Source of the DNA: Propionibacteriaceae bacterium
Lineage (GTDB): Bacteria > Actinomycetota > Actinomycetes > Propionibacteriales > Propionibacteriaceae
Length of the DNA: 35,228 nt
Direction: 5' to 3'
Assembly (NCBI GenBank): GCA_009780915.1
Contig: WQZD01000028.1
Location: 1-35,228, forward strand
The notes under the pieces were generated by a model. That model was not told where the DNA came from. It saw only the letters and a program-made list of their open reading frames with translations, and made no database searches. Made by a program: the position numbers and the translations under genes. Position 1 is the first letter of the stretch; every line of letters starts with the position of its first letter. This document shows positions 7,301-15,424 of the stretch, in pieces.

Positions 7301-8668
7301 GTGAAACTCAAAACAACGCTATTGGGCAATAGTTATAACTTCCGGGATGTGAAAGACGTCCTGGCCAAGGCCAACGAGCTGAAGTCTGGCGACCAGTTGG
7401 CGGGCATCGCCGCAGAGACCGCACAGGAGCGCGTCGCTGCCAAAGTCGTGCTGGCCAATCTCTTGGTCTCCGACGTGCGCAATTCGCCCGTGGTCCCGTA
7501 CGAACAAGACGAGGTCACTCGCATCATCCAAGACGATGTGAACGAGCGGGTCTACGAGTCGATCCAGAACTGGACGATGGCGGAACTGCGCGAGTACATC
7601 CTGGACGACGCGACCAGCACATCCGACATGCGGCGGCTGTCACGCGGCCTGACCAGCGAGGTCGTCGCCGGCGTCGCCAAACTGATGAGCAACCTCGACC
7701 TGATGATCGGCGCCAAGAAGTGCGTGGTCACCGCGCACTGCAACACCACCATCGGAGGTGACGGAGTCTTCGCCACACGGTTGCAGCCCAACCACGCCAC
7801 GGATGATCCTGACGGCGTCCTGGCCTCGTTGATGGAGGGACTCGCCTACGGCGTCGGAGACGCGGTGATCGGCTTGAACCCGGTGGAGGACTCTGTGGCC
7901 AACACCACGCGCATCCTCAACCTTTTCGAGGATTTCAAGCAGAAATGGAAGGTCCCCACGCAGGTGTGCGTGCTCGCCCACGTCACCACGCAGATGGAGG
8001 CCATCCAGGCCGGAGCGCCCTCGGACTTGATCTTCCAGTCCATCGCCGGCTCCCAGCTGGGCAACGAGGCGTTCGGCGTCACCACGCAGATGCTCCAAGA
8101 CGCCAAGGACCTGATGTTCTCTCGTGGCACATGCACCGGGCCGAACGTCATGTACTTCGAGACCGGGCAGGGCTCCGAGCTCAGCTCCGACGCCCACCAC
8201 GGCGCCGACCAGGTCACGATGGAGGCCCGCTGCTACGGGCTGGCGAAGAGGTACGATCCGTTCCTCGTGAACACCGTGGTCGGTTTCATCGGCCCGGAGT
8301 ATCTGTACGACTCCAAGCAGGTCACCCGCGCCGGGCTCGAGGACCATTTCATGGGCAAGCTGACCGGCATCCCCATGGGCTGCGACGCCTGCTACACGAA
8401 CCACATCAAGGCCGATCAGAACGACATCGAGAACTTGTCGGTCCTCCTGGTCGCGGCCGGATGCAACTACGTCATGGGCGTGCCCCACGGCGACGACATC
8501 ATGCTCATGTACCAGTGCACGGGCTACCACGAAGCCGAGAGCATCCGTCAGCTCTTCGGCAAGTCCGCCATCCCGGAATTCAACCAATGGATGATCGACC
8601 TGGGTCTGATCACCCCCGACCGCAAGTTGACGTCTCGCTTCGGCGACGCGTCGATCTTCCTTCAGTGA
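7301..8668 (+). CDS. eutB: Ethanolamine ammonia-lyase large subunit (canonical copy)
   Basis: The 455-residue TIM-barrel catalytic subunit of adenosylcobalamin-dependent ethanolamine ammonia-lyase makes acetaldehyde and ammonia. The sequence aligns by eye to E. coli EutB from the first residue without net gaps (MKLKTTLLGNSYNF). The substrate-contacting residues known from the E. coli structure are all present: Arg and Gln in TRLQPN, Asn in GLNPVED, Glu287 in YFETGQGS, Phe in VGFIGPE, and Asp362 in MGCDACYTNH. The start is GTG 7301, with GGGAG about 9 nt upstream. It opens the plus-strand operon, followed 16 bp later by eutC1. A second, divergent copy lies at 17097-18470. Confidence 0.97.
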   Translation: MKLKTTLLGNSYNFRDVKDVLAKANELKSGDQLAGIAAETAQERVAAKVVLANLLVSDVRNSPVVPYEQDEVTRIIQDDVNERVYESIQNWTMAELREYILDDATSTSDMRRLSRGLTSEVVAGVAKLMSNLDLMIGAKKCVVTAHCNTTIGGDGVFATRLQPNHATDDPDGVLASLMEGLAYGVGDAVIGLNPVEDSVANTTRILNLFEDFKQKWKVPTQVCVLAHVTTQMEAIQAGAPSDLIFQSIAGSQLGNEAFGVTTQMLQDAKDLMFSRGTCTGPNVMYFETGQGSELSSDAHHGADQVTMEARCYGLAKRYDPFLVNTVVGFIGPEYLYDSKQVTRAGLEDHFMGKLTGIPMGCDACYTNHIKADQNDIENLSVLLVAAGCNYVMGVPHGDDIMLMYQCTGYHEAESIRQLFGKSAIPEFNQWMIDLGLITPDRKLTSRFGDASIFLQ

Positions 8669-8684
8669 GGGCAAGGAGTGAGAA

Positions 8685-9557
8685 ATGAACGAAGCAGAAG
8701 TCAAGCGTCTCGTACGCGACGTGCTCGCCGGCCTGATGTCCAGTGACGCCACGACGGCCACGCCAACCACGTCAACCACGGGCCCCATGGTCGATCCCGG
8801 CGAGGCGCCGGACGTCACCGCGGTGTCCACGAAAGAGGAGTTCTTCGTGCCCCATCCTCACGATCGTGAGGGGTACATGGCCATGAAGCAGTCGACCGTC
8901 GCCCGCCTGGGCGTGTGGCGGGCCGGAGCACGGTACAACACCTGGTCGATGCTGCATTTCCGTGCCGATCACGCGACCGCGCAAGACGCCGTCTTCATGG
9001 ACGTCGACCCCGAGTGGGCGCCGTCCCAGGGGTTCGTCTGCGGCCAGACCGTGTGCCAGAGCAAGGACGAGTTCTTGACCCGTCCCGACTTGGGCCGCAA
9101 GCTCGACGACGAGACGAAGGCCCTGTTCGCCAAGCAACTGACGAGAGGCGCCAAGGTCACCATCATGGTGGGCGACGGCCTGTCCAGTTCGGCGATGGTG
9201 AACATCCCCGAGGTCCTGCCGGCCATCAAGCAGGGTTTGAAAGGTTTCGGCATCGACGTCGGACCGGTCCCGTACATCAAGTACGCCCGTGTGGGCGCGA
9301 TGGACGACCTCGGCCCGCTGATCGACTCCGAGGTGGTCGTCCTCTTGATCGGTGAACGGCCCGGGCTGGCCACCGGCGAGTCGATGAGCGCGTACATGGC
9401 GTACAAGCCCAATCCCGACCGTCCCGAGAGTTGGCGCACCGTGGTGTCCAACATCTATCGCGGGGGCACACCCCCTGCCGAGGCGGGCGCGCATATCGCC
9501 ACCATCGTCAAGCGCATGCTGGACGAGAAGGTGTCCGGTGTCGATCTTCGGATGTGA
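8685..9557 (+). CDS. eutC: Ethanolamine ammonia-lyase small subunit (canonical copy)
   Basis: The 290-residue protein is EutC, which with EutB binds adenosylcobalamin. Family landmarks are RAGARYNT, FRADHATAQDAVF, DGLSSSAM, GERPGLATGES and VVSNIYRGGTPPAEAGA. Residues 1-20 (NEAEVKRLVRDVLAGLM) form an amphipathic helix, followed by a Thr/Pro-rich linker. This matches the encapsulation signal reported for EutC N-termini in other microcompartments. AAGGAG with 7-nt spacing supports ATG 8685. It pairs with eutB1 immediately upstream. Confidence 0.97.
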   Translation: MNEAEVKRLVRDVLAGLMSSDATTATPTTSTTGPMVDPGEAPDVTAVSTKEEFFVPHPHDREGYMAMKQSTVARLGVWRAGARYNTWSMLHFRADHATAQDAVFMDVDPEWAPSQGFVCGQTVCQSKDEFLTRPDLGRKLDDETKALFAKQLTRGAKVTIMVGDGLSSSAMVNIPEVLPAIKQGLKGFGIDVGPVPYIKYARVGAMDDLGPLIDSEVVVLLIGERPGLATGESMSAYMAYKPNPDRPESWRTVVSNIYRGGTPPAEAGAHIATIVKRMLDEKVSGVDLRM

Positions 9558-9590
9558 CATCGCAGGCATATCGGACTCATGGAGGTGAAC

Positions 9591-11057
9591 ATGGACAATC
9601 TCGACAAAGATCTCGCGAGCATCCAGCAGGCTCGGACATTGATCCGCGCCGCGAAGGTGGCCCAAGAGCGACTGGCGACCTACACGCAAGACCAGGTCGA
9701 TCGGATCTGCCTGGCCATGGCCCAGGCCGGTTTCGCCCACGCGGGCGACCTCGCCCGTGCCGCGGTCGAGGAGACGGGCATGGGGCGGGTCGAGGACAAG
9801 ACCTTGAAGAACCAGTTCGCCACCGACGCCGTCTGGCAGGCCATCAAGGACATGCGCACAGTCGGTATCATCGCCGAGCATCCCGAGCGCGGGGTCACCG
9901 AAGTCGGTGTTCCCCTGGGCGTGATCTCGGCGTTGATCCCGACGACGAATCCCACGTCGACGGCGATGTTCAAGTCGATCATCGCGGTCAAGGCGGGCAA
10001 TGCCCTCGTCGTCTCCCCCCATCCGTCGGCCAAAGCGTGCACGAAAGCGGCGGTCGATCTGATGGCGCAGGCCGGACGGGACGCGGGACTGCCGGAAGGC
10101 GCCCTCGGGTGTATGGCTGAGCCCACCGTGGACGCCACGAACACGCTGATGACCCATCCGGACGTCGCTCTGATCCTGGCCACCGGAGGCGGCGCCATGG
10201 TGAAGGCGGCGTACTCCTCGGGCAAGCCCGCGATCGGGGTGGGCCCCGGCAACGGCCCGGCGTACATCGAACGCACGGCCGACATCCCGACGGCTGTGCG
10301 CCGGATCCTCGACTCGAAGACCTTCGACAACGGAACCATCTGCGCCTCGGAGCAATCGGTCGTCACGGAGGACGTCATCGCCGACCAGGTGATCGCCGAG
10401 TTCACCAAGCAGGGCGGGTACTTCATGGCGCCTGCGGAGAAGGCGGCCGTGGGGGCGATCCTCATGCGGGCGTCGGGCACCATGAATCCGGCGATCGTCG
10501 GCCAGACCGCTGTGTGGATCGCCGAGATGGCAGGAGTCAGCGTGCCGCCCACGACGCGGGTCCTGATCGGGGTCGAGACCGAGGTGGGGGACAAGTACCC
10601 CTACTCGCGGGAGAAGCTCTGCCCTGTGCTCGGCTTCTACACGACTCCCGATTGGCACAGCGCCTGTGAGCTGTCGATCCGGATCCTCAAGCACGAGGGC
10701 GCCGGACACACGATGACCATCCACTCCCGAGACGAGTCGGTCATCAAAGAGTTCGCTCTGAAGAAACCGGTGTCACGTCTGCTGGTCAACACCGCCGCCT
10801 CCCTGGGGGGAGTCGGCGCGACCACCGGACTGTTGCCGTCGCTCACCTTGGGGTGCGGGGCTGAAGGCGGCAACGCGTCGTCGGACAACATCAGCCCCCT
10901 CAACCTGATGAACATACGCCGGGTGGCCCGAGGACAGGTCGAACTGAGCGACCTGCGTGTCGAGCCCGAACCCGACCCTCGCTCTTCCTCAATCGACACC
11001 GAACGGCTCGTTCGGATGGTCATCGAACGATTGATGGGAGATGGACGTATGACATGA
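9591..11057 (+). CDS. eutE: Acylating acetaldehyde dehydrogenase with C-terminal encapsulation helix
   Basis: The 488-residue CoA-acylating aldehyde dehydrogenase converts acetaldehyde, NAD+ and CoA to acetyl-CoA. Visible motifs are SALIPTTNPTST (about 106-117), ATGGGAMVKAAYSSG (about 197-211), GVGPGN, and the catalytic Cys251 in TICASEQ. The enzyme is an EutE/PduP relative. The last about 20 residues (DTERLVRMVIERLMG) form an amphipathic helix after a Pro/Glu/Ser-rich linker. This looks like an encapsulation peptide at the C-terminus, whereas E. coli EutE carries one at the N-terminus. GGAGGTG at 9581-9587 overlaps an upstream ATG (9579) and points to ATG 9591. Confidence 0.95.
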   Translation: MDNLDKDLASIQQARTLIRAAKVAQERLATYTQDQVDRICLAMAQAGFAHAGDLARAAVEETGMGRVEDKTLKNQFATDAVWQAIKDMRTVGIIAEHPERGVTEVGVPLGVISALIPTTNPTSTAMFKSIIAVKAGNALVVSPHPSAKACTKAAVDLMAQAGRDAGLPEGALGCMAEPTVDATNTLMTHPDVALILATGGGAMVKAAYSSGKPAIGVGPGNGPAYIERTADIPTAVRRILDSKTFDNGTICASEQSVVTEDVIADQVIAEFTKQGGYFMAPAEKAAVGAILMRASGTMNPAIVGQTAVWIAEMAGVSVPPTTRVLIGVETEVGDKYPYSREKLCPVLGFYTTPDWHSACELSIRILKHEGAGHTMTIHSRDESVIKEFALKKPVSRLLVNTAASLGGVGATTGLLPSLTLGCGAEGGNASSDNISPLNLMNIRRVARGQVELSDLRVEPEPDPRSSSIDTERLVRMVIERLMGDGRMT

Positions 11058-11132
11058 CGGGCAGGGAAAACACGAATCACCACACCACACATTCATCATC
11101 AACAACACACAACCACGTAAGGAGTACACAAA

Positions 11133-11435
11133 ATGGCCGAAAATAACAGTTTCAGCATCGCGCTGGGGATGGTCGAGACCAAAGGATTGGTCGCATCGAT
11201 CGAGGCAGCCGACGCCATGGTCAAGGCAGCTAACGTCACATTGATCGGGAAGGTCCATGTGGGCGGCGGCCTGGTCACCGTCATGATCAGGGGCGATGTG
11301 GGCGCCGTGAAGGCCGCCACGGATGCCGGCGCGGCGGCCGCCGATCGCATCGGCGACCTGGTCAGCGTCCATGTCATCCCGCGTCCCCACAGCGAAGTGG
11401 AATTCATTCTGCCGACCTTGAAGACGACCGACTGA
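11133..11435 (+). CDS. eutM: BMC-H hexameric shell protein (EutM/PduA-like)
   Basis: The 100-residue single BMC domain protein is very close in pattern to Eut[21 protein letters not shown] at residues about 12-31, a pore loop KVHVGGGLV near 45-53, [18 protein letters not shown], and the end [11 protein letters not shown]. Hexamers tile the microcompartment facets and their central pore passes small polar substrates. AAGGAG with ideal spacing precedes the start. The upstream 65 nt are rich in A and C and almost free of G, hence unstructured, and a strong hairpin follows the gene. Both suit high expression of a major shell protein. A close paralogue with a long tail lies at 20193. Confidence 0.95.
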   Translation: MAENNSFSIALGMVETKGLVASIEAADAMVKAANVTLIGKVHVGGGLVTVMIRGDVGAVKAATDAGAAAADRIGDLVSVHVIPRPHSEVEFILPTLKTTD

Positions 11436-11454
11436 TCGGAACGTCCACGTGGGT

Positions 11455-11490
11455 CTGGCCTGACCAGCGCCTCGCGCCCGGTCAGGCCAG
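11455..11490 (+). other. Strong intercistronic stem-loop between eutM and eutT
   Basis: A perfect 11-bp stem (CTGGCCTGACC at 11455-11465, GGTCAGGCCAG at 11480-11490) encloses a 14-nt loop with no T-run after it. It is better explained as an mRNA-stabilising or processing element, or a partial attenuator downstream of the shell gene, than as a full terminator, since the operon continues. Confidence 0.6.
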
Positions 11491-11535
11491 GCTCACCACA
11501 CCCAACTTTCGACATCCACGAGGAGGTGGACGGGC

Positions 11536-12381
11536 ATGGCACTGGTGACTGAATCGACACTGCGCGAGCAGTTCTGTAATCCCGCCGCGCTGGCCGGCAC
11601 ACGATACGAGGCGCCGGCGGGCACGGTGGTGTCCCCGGCGGCCCGGGCGTGGCTGATCGACCAGAGAATGGACCTGGTGATCGGCGGCAAGGTGATCTTC
11701 GCGGCCCCCCGCTGCGATCGGGTGGTGGTCGACCAGGTCAAGCCTGAGCCGGTCGCCGGAGCGCCCTCGCTCCCCGATGACCCGGGAGCGACGCAGGTCC
11801 CCGCGTCGGCGCTGCCGGCGTTCACCCGTCCCGAGCTCTTCGACGTCGTCGACGGCAGCCAGCTCGCGGACAAGCCCGAGCATCTCACAGCCCTGCGCGG
11901 CAACCTCCTCGTGCCGAAGGGCCATCCCCAGATCCGATTCAGGGGATTGCTCGACTCCTTGGAGGCGGAGATCCTGGTCGCCCAAGTGGAGTTCCTCCGT
12001 GAGGGGTCCACCGCCGGTGTGGCCGATCTGGGCGAGGTCTTGCGCTATGTCAAGAACATCCTGCGCAGCGAGGTCCTCGACCAGCCCTTCGGCCACGTGG
12101 CCCTCTTCGGCTTCGACGACGAGGAACTGCGGCGCCGCTCGCACCACCCCAAGGATTATTACGGCATCCCGCACTTCGCCACATCGGCGGAAGACGGCCT
12201 AGGGGTCGTCCTCCTGAACCGGTTGCGGACGAAGGTCCGCGAAGTGGAACTGGCGGCCTACGACGCGTTCGCCGTCGGCGGCACCCAACCCCCCACGCGG
12301 ATCGACCTGATCCGAGCCCTGAACCGGCTGTCCTCAGCCGTGTACATCATGATGTTCAAAGCAAAGATTAAGGAGTACTGA
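11536..12381 (+). CDS. eutT: Corrinoid adenosyltransferase EutT
   Basis: The 281-residue protein makes adenosylcobalamin for EutBC. The C-terminal half carries the EutT/PduO-type signature: FRGLLDSLEAEIL, LLNRLRTKVREVE and ALNRLSSAVYIMM. The N-terminal third has the EutT layout, with a SPAARAWLIDQRMDLVIGG segment. The CCxxC metal motif known before the 'KP..LT.L' segment in the enterobacterial enzyme is absent. At the equivalent place (residues about 100-118) there is no Cys. This resembles metal-site variation among EutT proteins and may change metal use. The stop overlaps the pduL start (TGATG at 12379-12383). Confidence 0.88.
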   Translation: MALVTESTLREQFCNPAALAGTRYEAPAGTVVSPAARAWLIDQRMDLVIGGKVIFAAPRCDRVVVDQVKPEPVAGAPSLPDDPGATQVPASALPAFTRPELFDVVDGSQLADKPEHLTALRGNLLVPKGHPQIRFRGLLDSLEAEILVAQVEFLREGSTAGVADLGEVLRYVKNILRSEVLDQPFGHVALFGFDDEELRRRSHHPKDYYGIPHFATSAEDGLGVVLLNRLRTKVREVELAAYDAFAVGGTQPPTRIDLIRALNRLSSAVYIMMFKAKIKEY

Positions 12382-13004
12382 TGATTGACGAGCTGATCGA
12401 TCGGGTCTACGCCGACGTGGCCTTCCGCCTCAGTCGCCCAGTTGTCGAACTGGAAGCCTCGGGGCGCCATCTCCATCTGTCCCGGGCCGACGCCGACCAG
12501 CTGCTCGGCCCCGGCGTCCCCCTGACTCCCGTCCACGACCTGAGCCAGCCCGGCCAGTACACCTGCGCCGAGCGCATCCGCGTCATCGGCCCCAAGGGGG
12601 AGTTCCCCTCCCTGGTCGTCGTCGGGCCTGAGCGGGCCCAGAGCCAGATCGAACTGTCCCTGACCGACGCCAAGGTCCTCGGAGTCACCGCGCCGGTACG
12701 CCTGTCGGGCGACCTGGCGAAGACTCCCGGGGTGACGCTGGTCGGCCCGGCCGGGCGCGTCGACCTCACATCGGGGGTCATGATCGCGCAACGCCACATC
12801 CATATGGACCCCGCGTACGCCTCCCTCCACGGCATCCGGGACCGACAGGTCGTGTCGGTACGGGTCTGGGGCGACCGGGGCATGACCTTCCACAACGTCA
12901 TCGTGCGACTGTCTCCCGACTTCGCCACCTATATGCACATCGACTACGACGAGGCCAACGCCTGCGGATTCCGCGCAGGGATGCTCGGCACCGTCATCAT
13001 CTGA
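12381..13004 (+). CDS. pduL: Phosphate propanoyl/acetyltransferase, PduL type
   Basis: The 207-residue protein is a PduL-type (PTAC) phosphotransacylase, which converts acetyl-CoA to acetyl phosphate and releases CoA inside the shell. Two beta-barrel halves are marked by ASGRHLHLS (about 31-39) and RHIHMDP (about 139-145), and by YMHIDYDEANAC near the end. The His residues bind the two zinc ions in the family. Residues 2-18 (IDELIDRVYADVAFRLS) form an amphipathic encapsulation helix as in known PduL proteins. The start overlaps the eutT stop by one base, implying translational coupling. It replaces the EutD enzyme of enterobacterial eut operons. Confidence 0.93.
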   Translation: MIDELIDRVYADVAFRLSRPVVELEASGRHLHLSRADADQLLGPGVPLTPVHDLSQPGQYTCAERIRVIGPKGEFPSLVVVGPERAQSQIELSLTDAKVLGVTAPVRLSGDLAKTPGVTLVGPAGRVDLTSGVMIAQRHIHMDPAYASLHGIRDRQVVSVRVWGDRGMTFHNVIVRLSPDFATYMHIDYDEANACGFRAGMLGTVII

Positions 13005-13046
13005 CAGGCACGCGGGGTCGGCCCCCGCACACAGAGAGGAAAGACC

Positions 13047-13508
13047 ATGGACAACGAAAAACTCATAGACGCTGTCACGAGAATCATCATGGAGCGTCTC
13101 GCCGAATCCGGTTCCTGCCACGACTCGGCGGCCACGTCGGTCGTCACCTTTGGCGACGTGCCCGAATGCCTGGTGAGTGAAGGCTTCACGTCACGCCAGG
13201 GGTCGAGCGCATCGGACACCGACGGCGCAGACTTCATCGTGCTCACGCAAGCGGCGTTCCGCGCCTTCCATGGGGGAGCCATCCCCGCAGGATTGGCGGG
13301 TGTGGCGGCGACGCCGTCCGAGGTCGGCGCCAAGTCGTGCTGCGCGGGCGCCGTCGTCGACCTGACGGGAAAGAAAGTCATCTCCGAGAACCAGGTCCGT
13401 GGACTGAACATGCCCACCGGCTGGGTCGTCAAGGTCGACGGCAACGCCATCGTGACCGCCCTGGCGCGTGACTATGTCATCAGCCATGGCGGAAAGATCG
13501 TCAGCTGA
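13047..13508 (+). CDS. PduM-like microcompartment accessory protein
   Basis: This is a 153-residue protein. Residues 2-20 (NEKLIDAVTRIIMERLAE) form a typical amphipathic targeting helix. The C-terminal part (VVDLTGKKVISENQV, then AIVTALARDYV..HGGKIV) resembles the end of PduM (LVTALARE...), a protein needed for shell assembly in Salmonella. It also resembles the uncharacterised 'ethanolamine utilization protein' family found in non-proteobacterial eut operons. No catalytic motif is visible; the middle is Gly/Ala-rich with a CC pair near residue 98. It has a good AGAGGA ribosome site and sits between pduL and pduS. Its function is unknown. Confidence 0.55.
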   Translation: MDNEKLIDAVTRIIMERLAESGSCHDSAATSVVTFGDVPECLVSEGFTSRQGSSASDTDGADFIVLTQAAFRAFHGGAIPAGLAGVAATPSEVGAKSCCAGAVVDLTGKKVISENQVRGLNMPTGWVVKVDGNAIVTALARDYVISHGGKIVS

Positions 13509-13527
13509 CGAGAGGGATAGCACGCAC

Positions 13528-14862
13528 ATGAGTCTCGAGCAGCAAGTCTTCACCGCCGGGGTCGTCGGAGCCGGGGGCGCCGGCTTCCCGACGTACAAGA
13601 AACTGACCCCGGGCGCCGACATGCTCATCGTCAACGCGGCCGAATGCGAGCCCCTGTTGGCGTCGGACCGCTACCTCATGCGTCATCGCGCCGCCGAGGT
13701 CGTCGCGGGGGCGCGAGCCGTGGCCGACGCCTGCCAGATCCCGCAGATCGTCATCGGGACCAAGTCGCACTACACCCGGGAGATCGCCGCGTTGCAGGCG
13801 GCCATCGCCGACCAGGGGAGCGCGATCCGCATCCATGGCGTCGACTCCTTCTATCCCGCCGGCGACGAACAAGTACTGATCTTCGAGGTCACGGGCCGCA
13901 GCGTCCCTCCCGGAGGGCTGCCGGGGGACGTGGGCGCGATGACCATCAACGTCACGACCGCTGCGAACATCGCCGCGGCCATGGCGGGCACCCCCGTCGT
14001 GCGGCGCCTGGTGACGGTGACCGGCGAGGTGTCCCGGCCTGTGGTGGTCGACGCTCCCGTGGGCGCCACGGCGGCCGACCTGATCGGCGCCGCAGGGGGT
14101 GCCACGGTCGATCCGTACGTGATCGTCCGCGGCGGGCCGATGATGGGCAAGCTGGTCGACGGCTCACACGCGGCCACAGTGGGGTACGGCAAGGCCGACG
14201 GGGGGCTGATCGTGCTGAGCGCCGACCATCCCTTGGTGCGGTTCGTCGCCAAGCCTGTGGACCGGGCCCTCAACGAGACCAAGTCGATGTGCATCCAGTG
14301 CCAGATGTGCACGCAGTTGTGCCCGCGCTACCTGATCGGCCACCAGATACGCCCGCACCGGGTGATGCGGGCCCTCCAGAACGGGATCGACGACGCGTTG
14401 ACCGACGCCTTGCTCTGTTGCGAATGCGGGATCTGCGAGCTGTACTCATGCCCCATGGGCCTCAGCCCGCGCAAGATGAACGTCTACGTCAAGGGGATGT
14501 TGAGGGCGCAGGGCGTGACCGTCGACGACCACAGCGTCCATCCCGCCCAGACCGACGAGCGGGCGTATCGCAGGATCGCCCAGTCCCGGTTCATCGACCG
14601 CTGGAAGCTGGGGGCGTACCCCACGTCCATCGAGGACTGTGTACGGCTCGACCCCGACGAAGTGCGGTTGCCCACCCGTCATGGCGTGGGCATGGCGGCC
14701 CGTCCATGCGTCGCCGTGGGGGACCGCGTCGCTGTGGGCGACACCGTCGCACAAGTGGACTTCGGGCAGGTCGGAGCGCCGGTCCACGCGTCCATCGACG
14801 GGCGTGTCAGCGAGGTCGACGACGCCCACATCACGATCCTGCGGGAAGAGAGGCCATCATGA
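13528..14862 (+). CDS. pduS: PduS-like cobalamin reductase / RnfC-type electron carrier
   Basis: The 444-residue protein has an RnfC/Nqo1-like N-terminus. The Gly-rich VGAGGAGFPTYKK motif (about 12-24) suggests flavin/NADH binding. Two 4Fe-4S motifs follow: Cys255-x2-Cys258-x2-Cys261-x3-Cys265-Pro, and Cys297/298-x-Cys300-x2-Cys303-x4-Cys308-Pro. A C-terminal sandwich-hybrid domain ends the protein. PduS reduces cobalamin for adenosylation in propanediol microcompartments. Here it would serve EutT or transfer electrons through PduT, whose gene overlaps by 4 bp (ATGA at 14859-14862). The frame is open up to 13468, but ATG 13528, with AGAGGGA upstream, gives the family N-terminus. PduS is not part of the classical enterobacterial eut operon. 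Confidence 0.9.
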   Translation: MSLEQQVFTAGVVGAGGAGFPTYKKLTPGADMLIVNAAECEPLLASDRYLMRHRAAEVVAGARAVADACQIPQIVIGTKSHYTREIAALQAAIADQGSAIRIHGVDSFYPAGDEQVLIFEVTGRSVPPGGLPGDVGAMTINVTTAANIAAAMAGTPVVRRLVTVTGEVSRPVVVDAPVGATAADLIGAAGGATVDPYVIVRGGPMMGKLVDGSHAATVGYGKADGGLIVLSADHPLVRFVAKPVDRALNETKSMCIQCQMCTQLCPRYLIGHQIRPHRVMRALQNGIDDALTDALLCCECGICELYSCPMGLSPRKMNVYVKGMLRAQGVTVDDHSVHPAQTDERAYRRIAQSRFIDRWKLGAYPTSIEDCVRLDPDEVRLPTRHGVGMAARPCVAVGDRVAVGDTVAQVDFGQVGAPVHASIDGRVSEVDDAHITILREERPS

Positions 14863-15407
14863 TCACCAGTATCGGGCTCGTGGAGCTGACGTCCATCGCC
14901 AGAGGGGTCGAGACCGCCGACGCCATGCTGAAGGCCAGCGACGCCGCCTTGGCTTTCGCCAAACCGGTCTGTCCGGGCAAGTTCATCATCTTGATCCACG
15001 GTGACGTCGGCTCGGTGAACGAGTCGATGACGGCGGGTCTGGGGGTCGGCGCCGACAAGGTGGTCAATCACCTGGTGATTCCCCGCGTCCACCCCGACCT
15101 TCTCGCGGCCATGAACGGCGTGTCGGCGGTCGGGCCCGTCGAGGCGCTGGGCGTCGTGGAGTTCTTCGACATCGCGTCGGCGATCATCGCCGCCGACGCG
15201 GCCGCCAAGGCTGGACGGGTGACCTTGATCGAGGTGCGTCTCGGCTTGGGGATCGGGGGGAAGAGCTTCTTCAAGCTGTGCGGTGAAGTGGCCGATGTGA
15301 AGGCCTCCGTGGGGGCGGCGATGTCCGCCCTGGGTTCGCGCGGACAGGTGGTGTCCAGTTGTGTCATCCCCGCCCCGGACCCCGTGTTGTTCACAGAGAT
15401 GATGTGA
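14859..15407 (+). CDS. pduT: PduT-like BMC-T shell protein with Fe-S site
   Basis: The 182-residue protein has two BMC domains: GLVELTSIARGVETADAML at the start, and ALGVVEFFDIASAIIAADAA near residue 94-113. This is the PduT size and layout. Cys38 in AKPVCPGKF is at the position of the Cys that holds the pore 4Fe-4S cluster in the PduT trimer. It would pass electrons across the shell, probably with PduS, whose stop codon overlaps this start. The correct frame is only this short segment of a longer open frame that begins inside pduS; the earlier part is an antisense-like artefact. Confidence 0.92.
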   Translation: MITSIGLVELTSIARGVETADAMLKASDAALAFAKPVCPGKFIILIHGDVGSVNESMTAGLGVGADKVVNHLVIPRVHPDLLAAMNGVSAVGPVEALGVVEFFDIASAIIAADAAAKAGRVTLIEVRLGLGIGGKSFFKLCGEVADVKASVGAAMSALGSRGQVVSSCVIPAPDPVLFTEMM

Positions 15408-15424
15408 GGGGGTGTCCGCGAGCC

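Noticed and set aside
8772-10724. 650-codon minus-strand open frame across eutC1 and eutE
   Set aside because: It spans two confidently identified genes and a gene boundary, and has shadow-type composition.
13644-14858. Long open frame overlapping pduS that runs into pduT
   Set aside because: Its first about 405 codons are an Arg/Gly-rich shadow of pduS in another frame; only the part from 14859 matches a real family (PduT).
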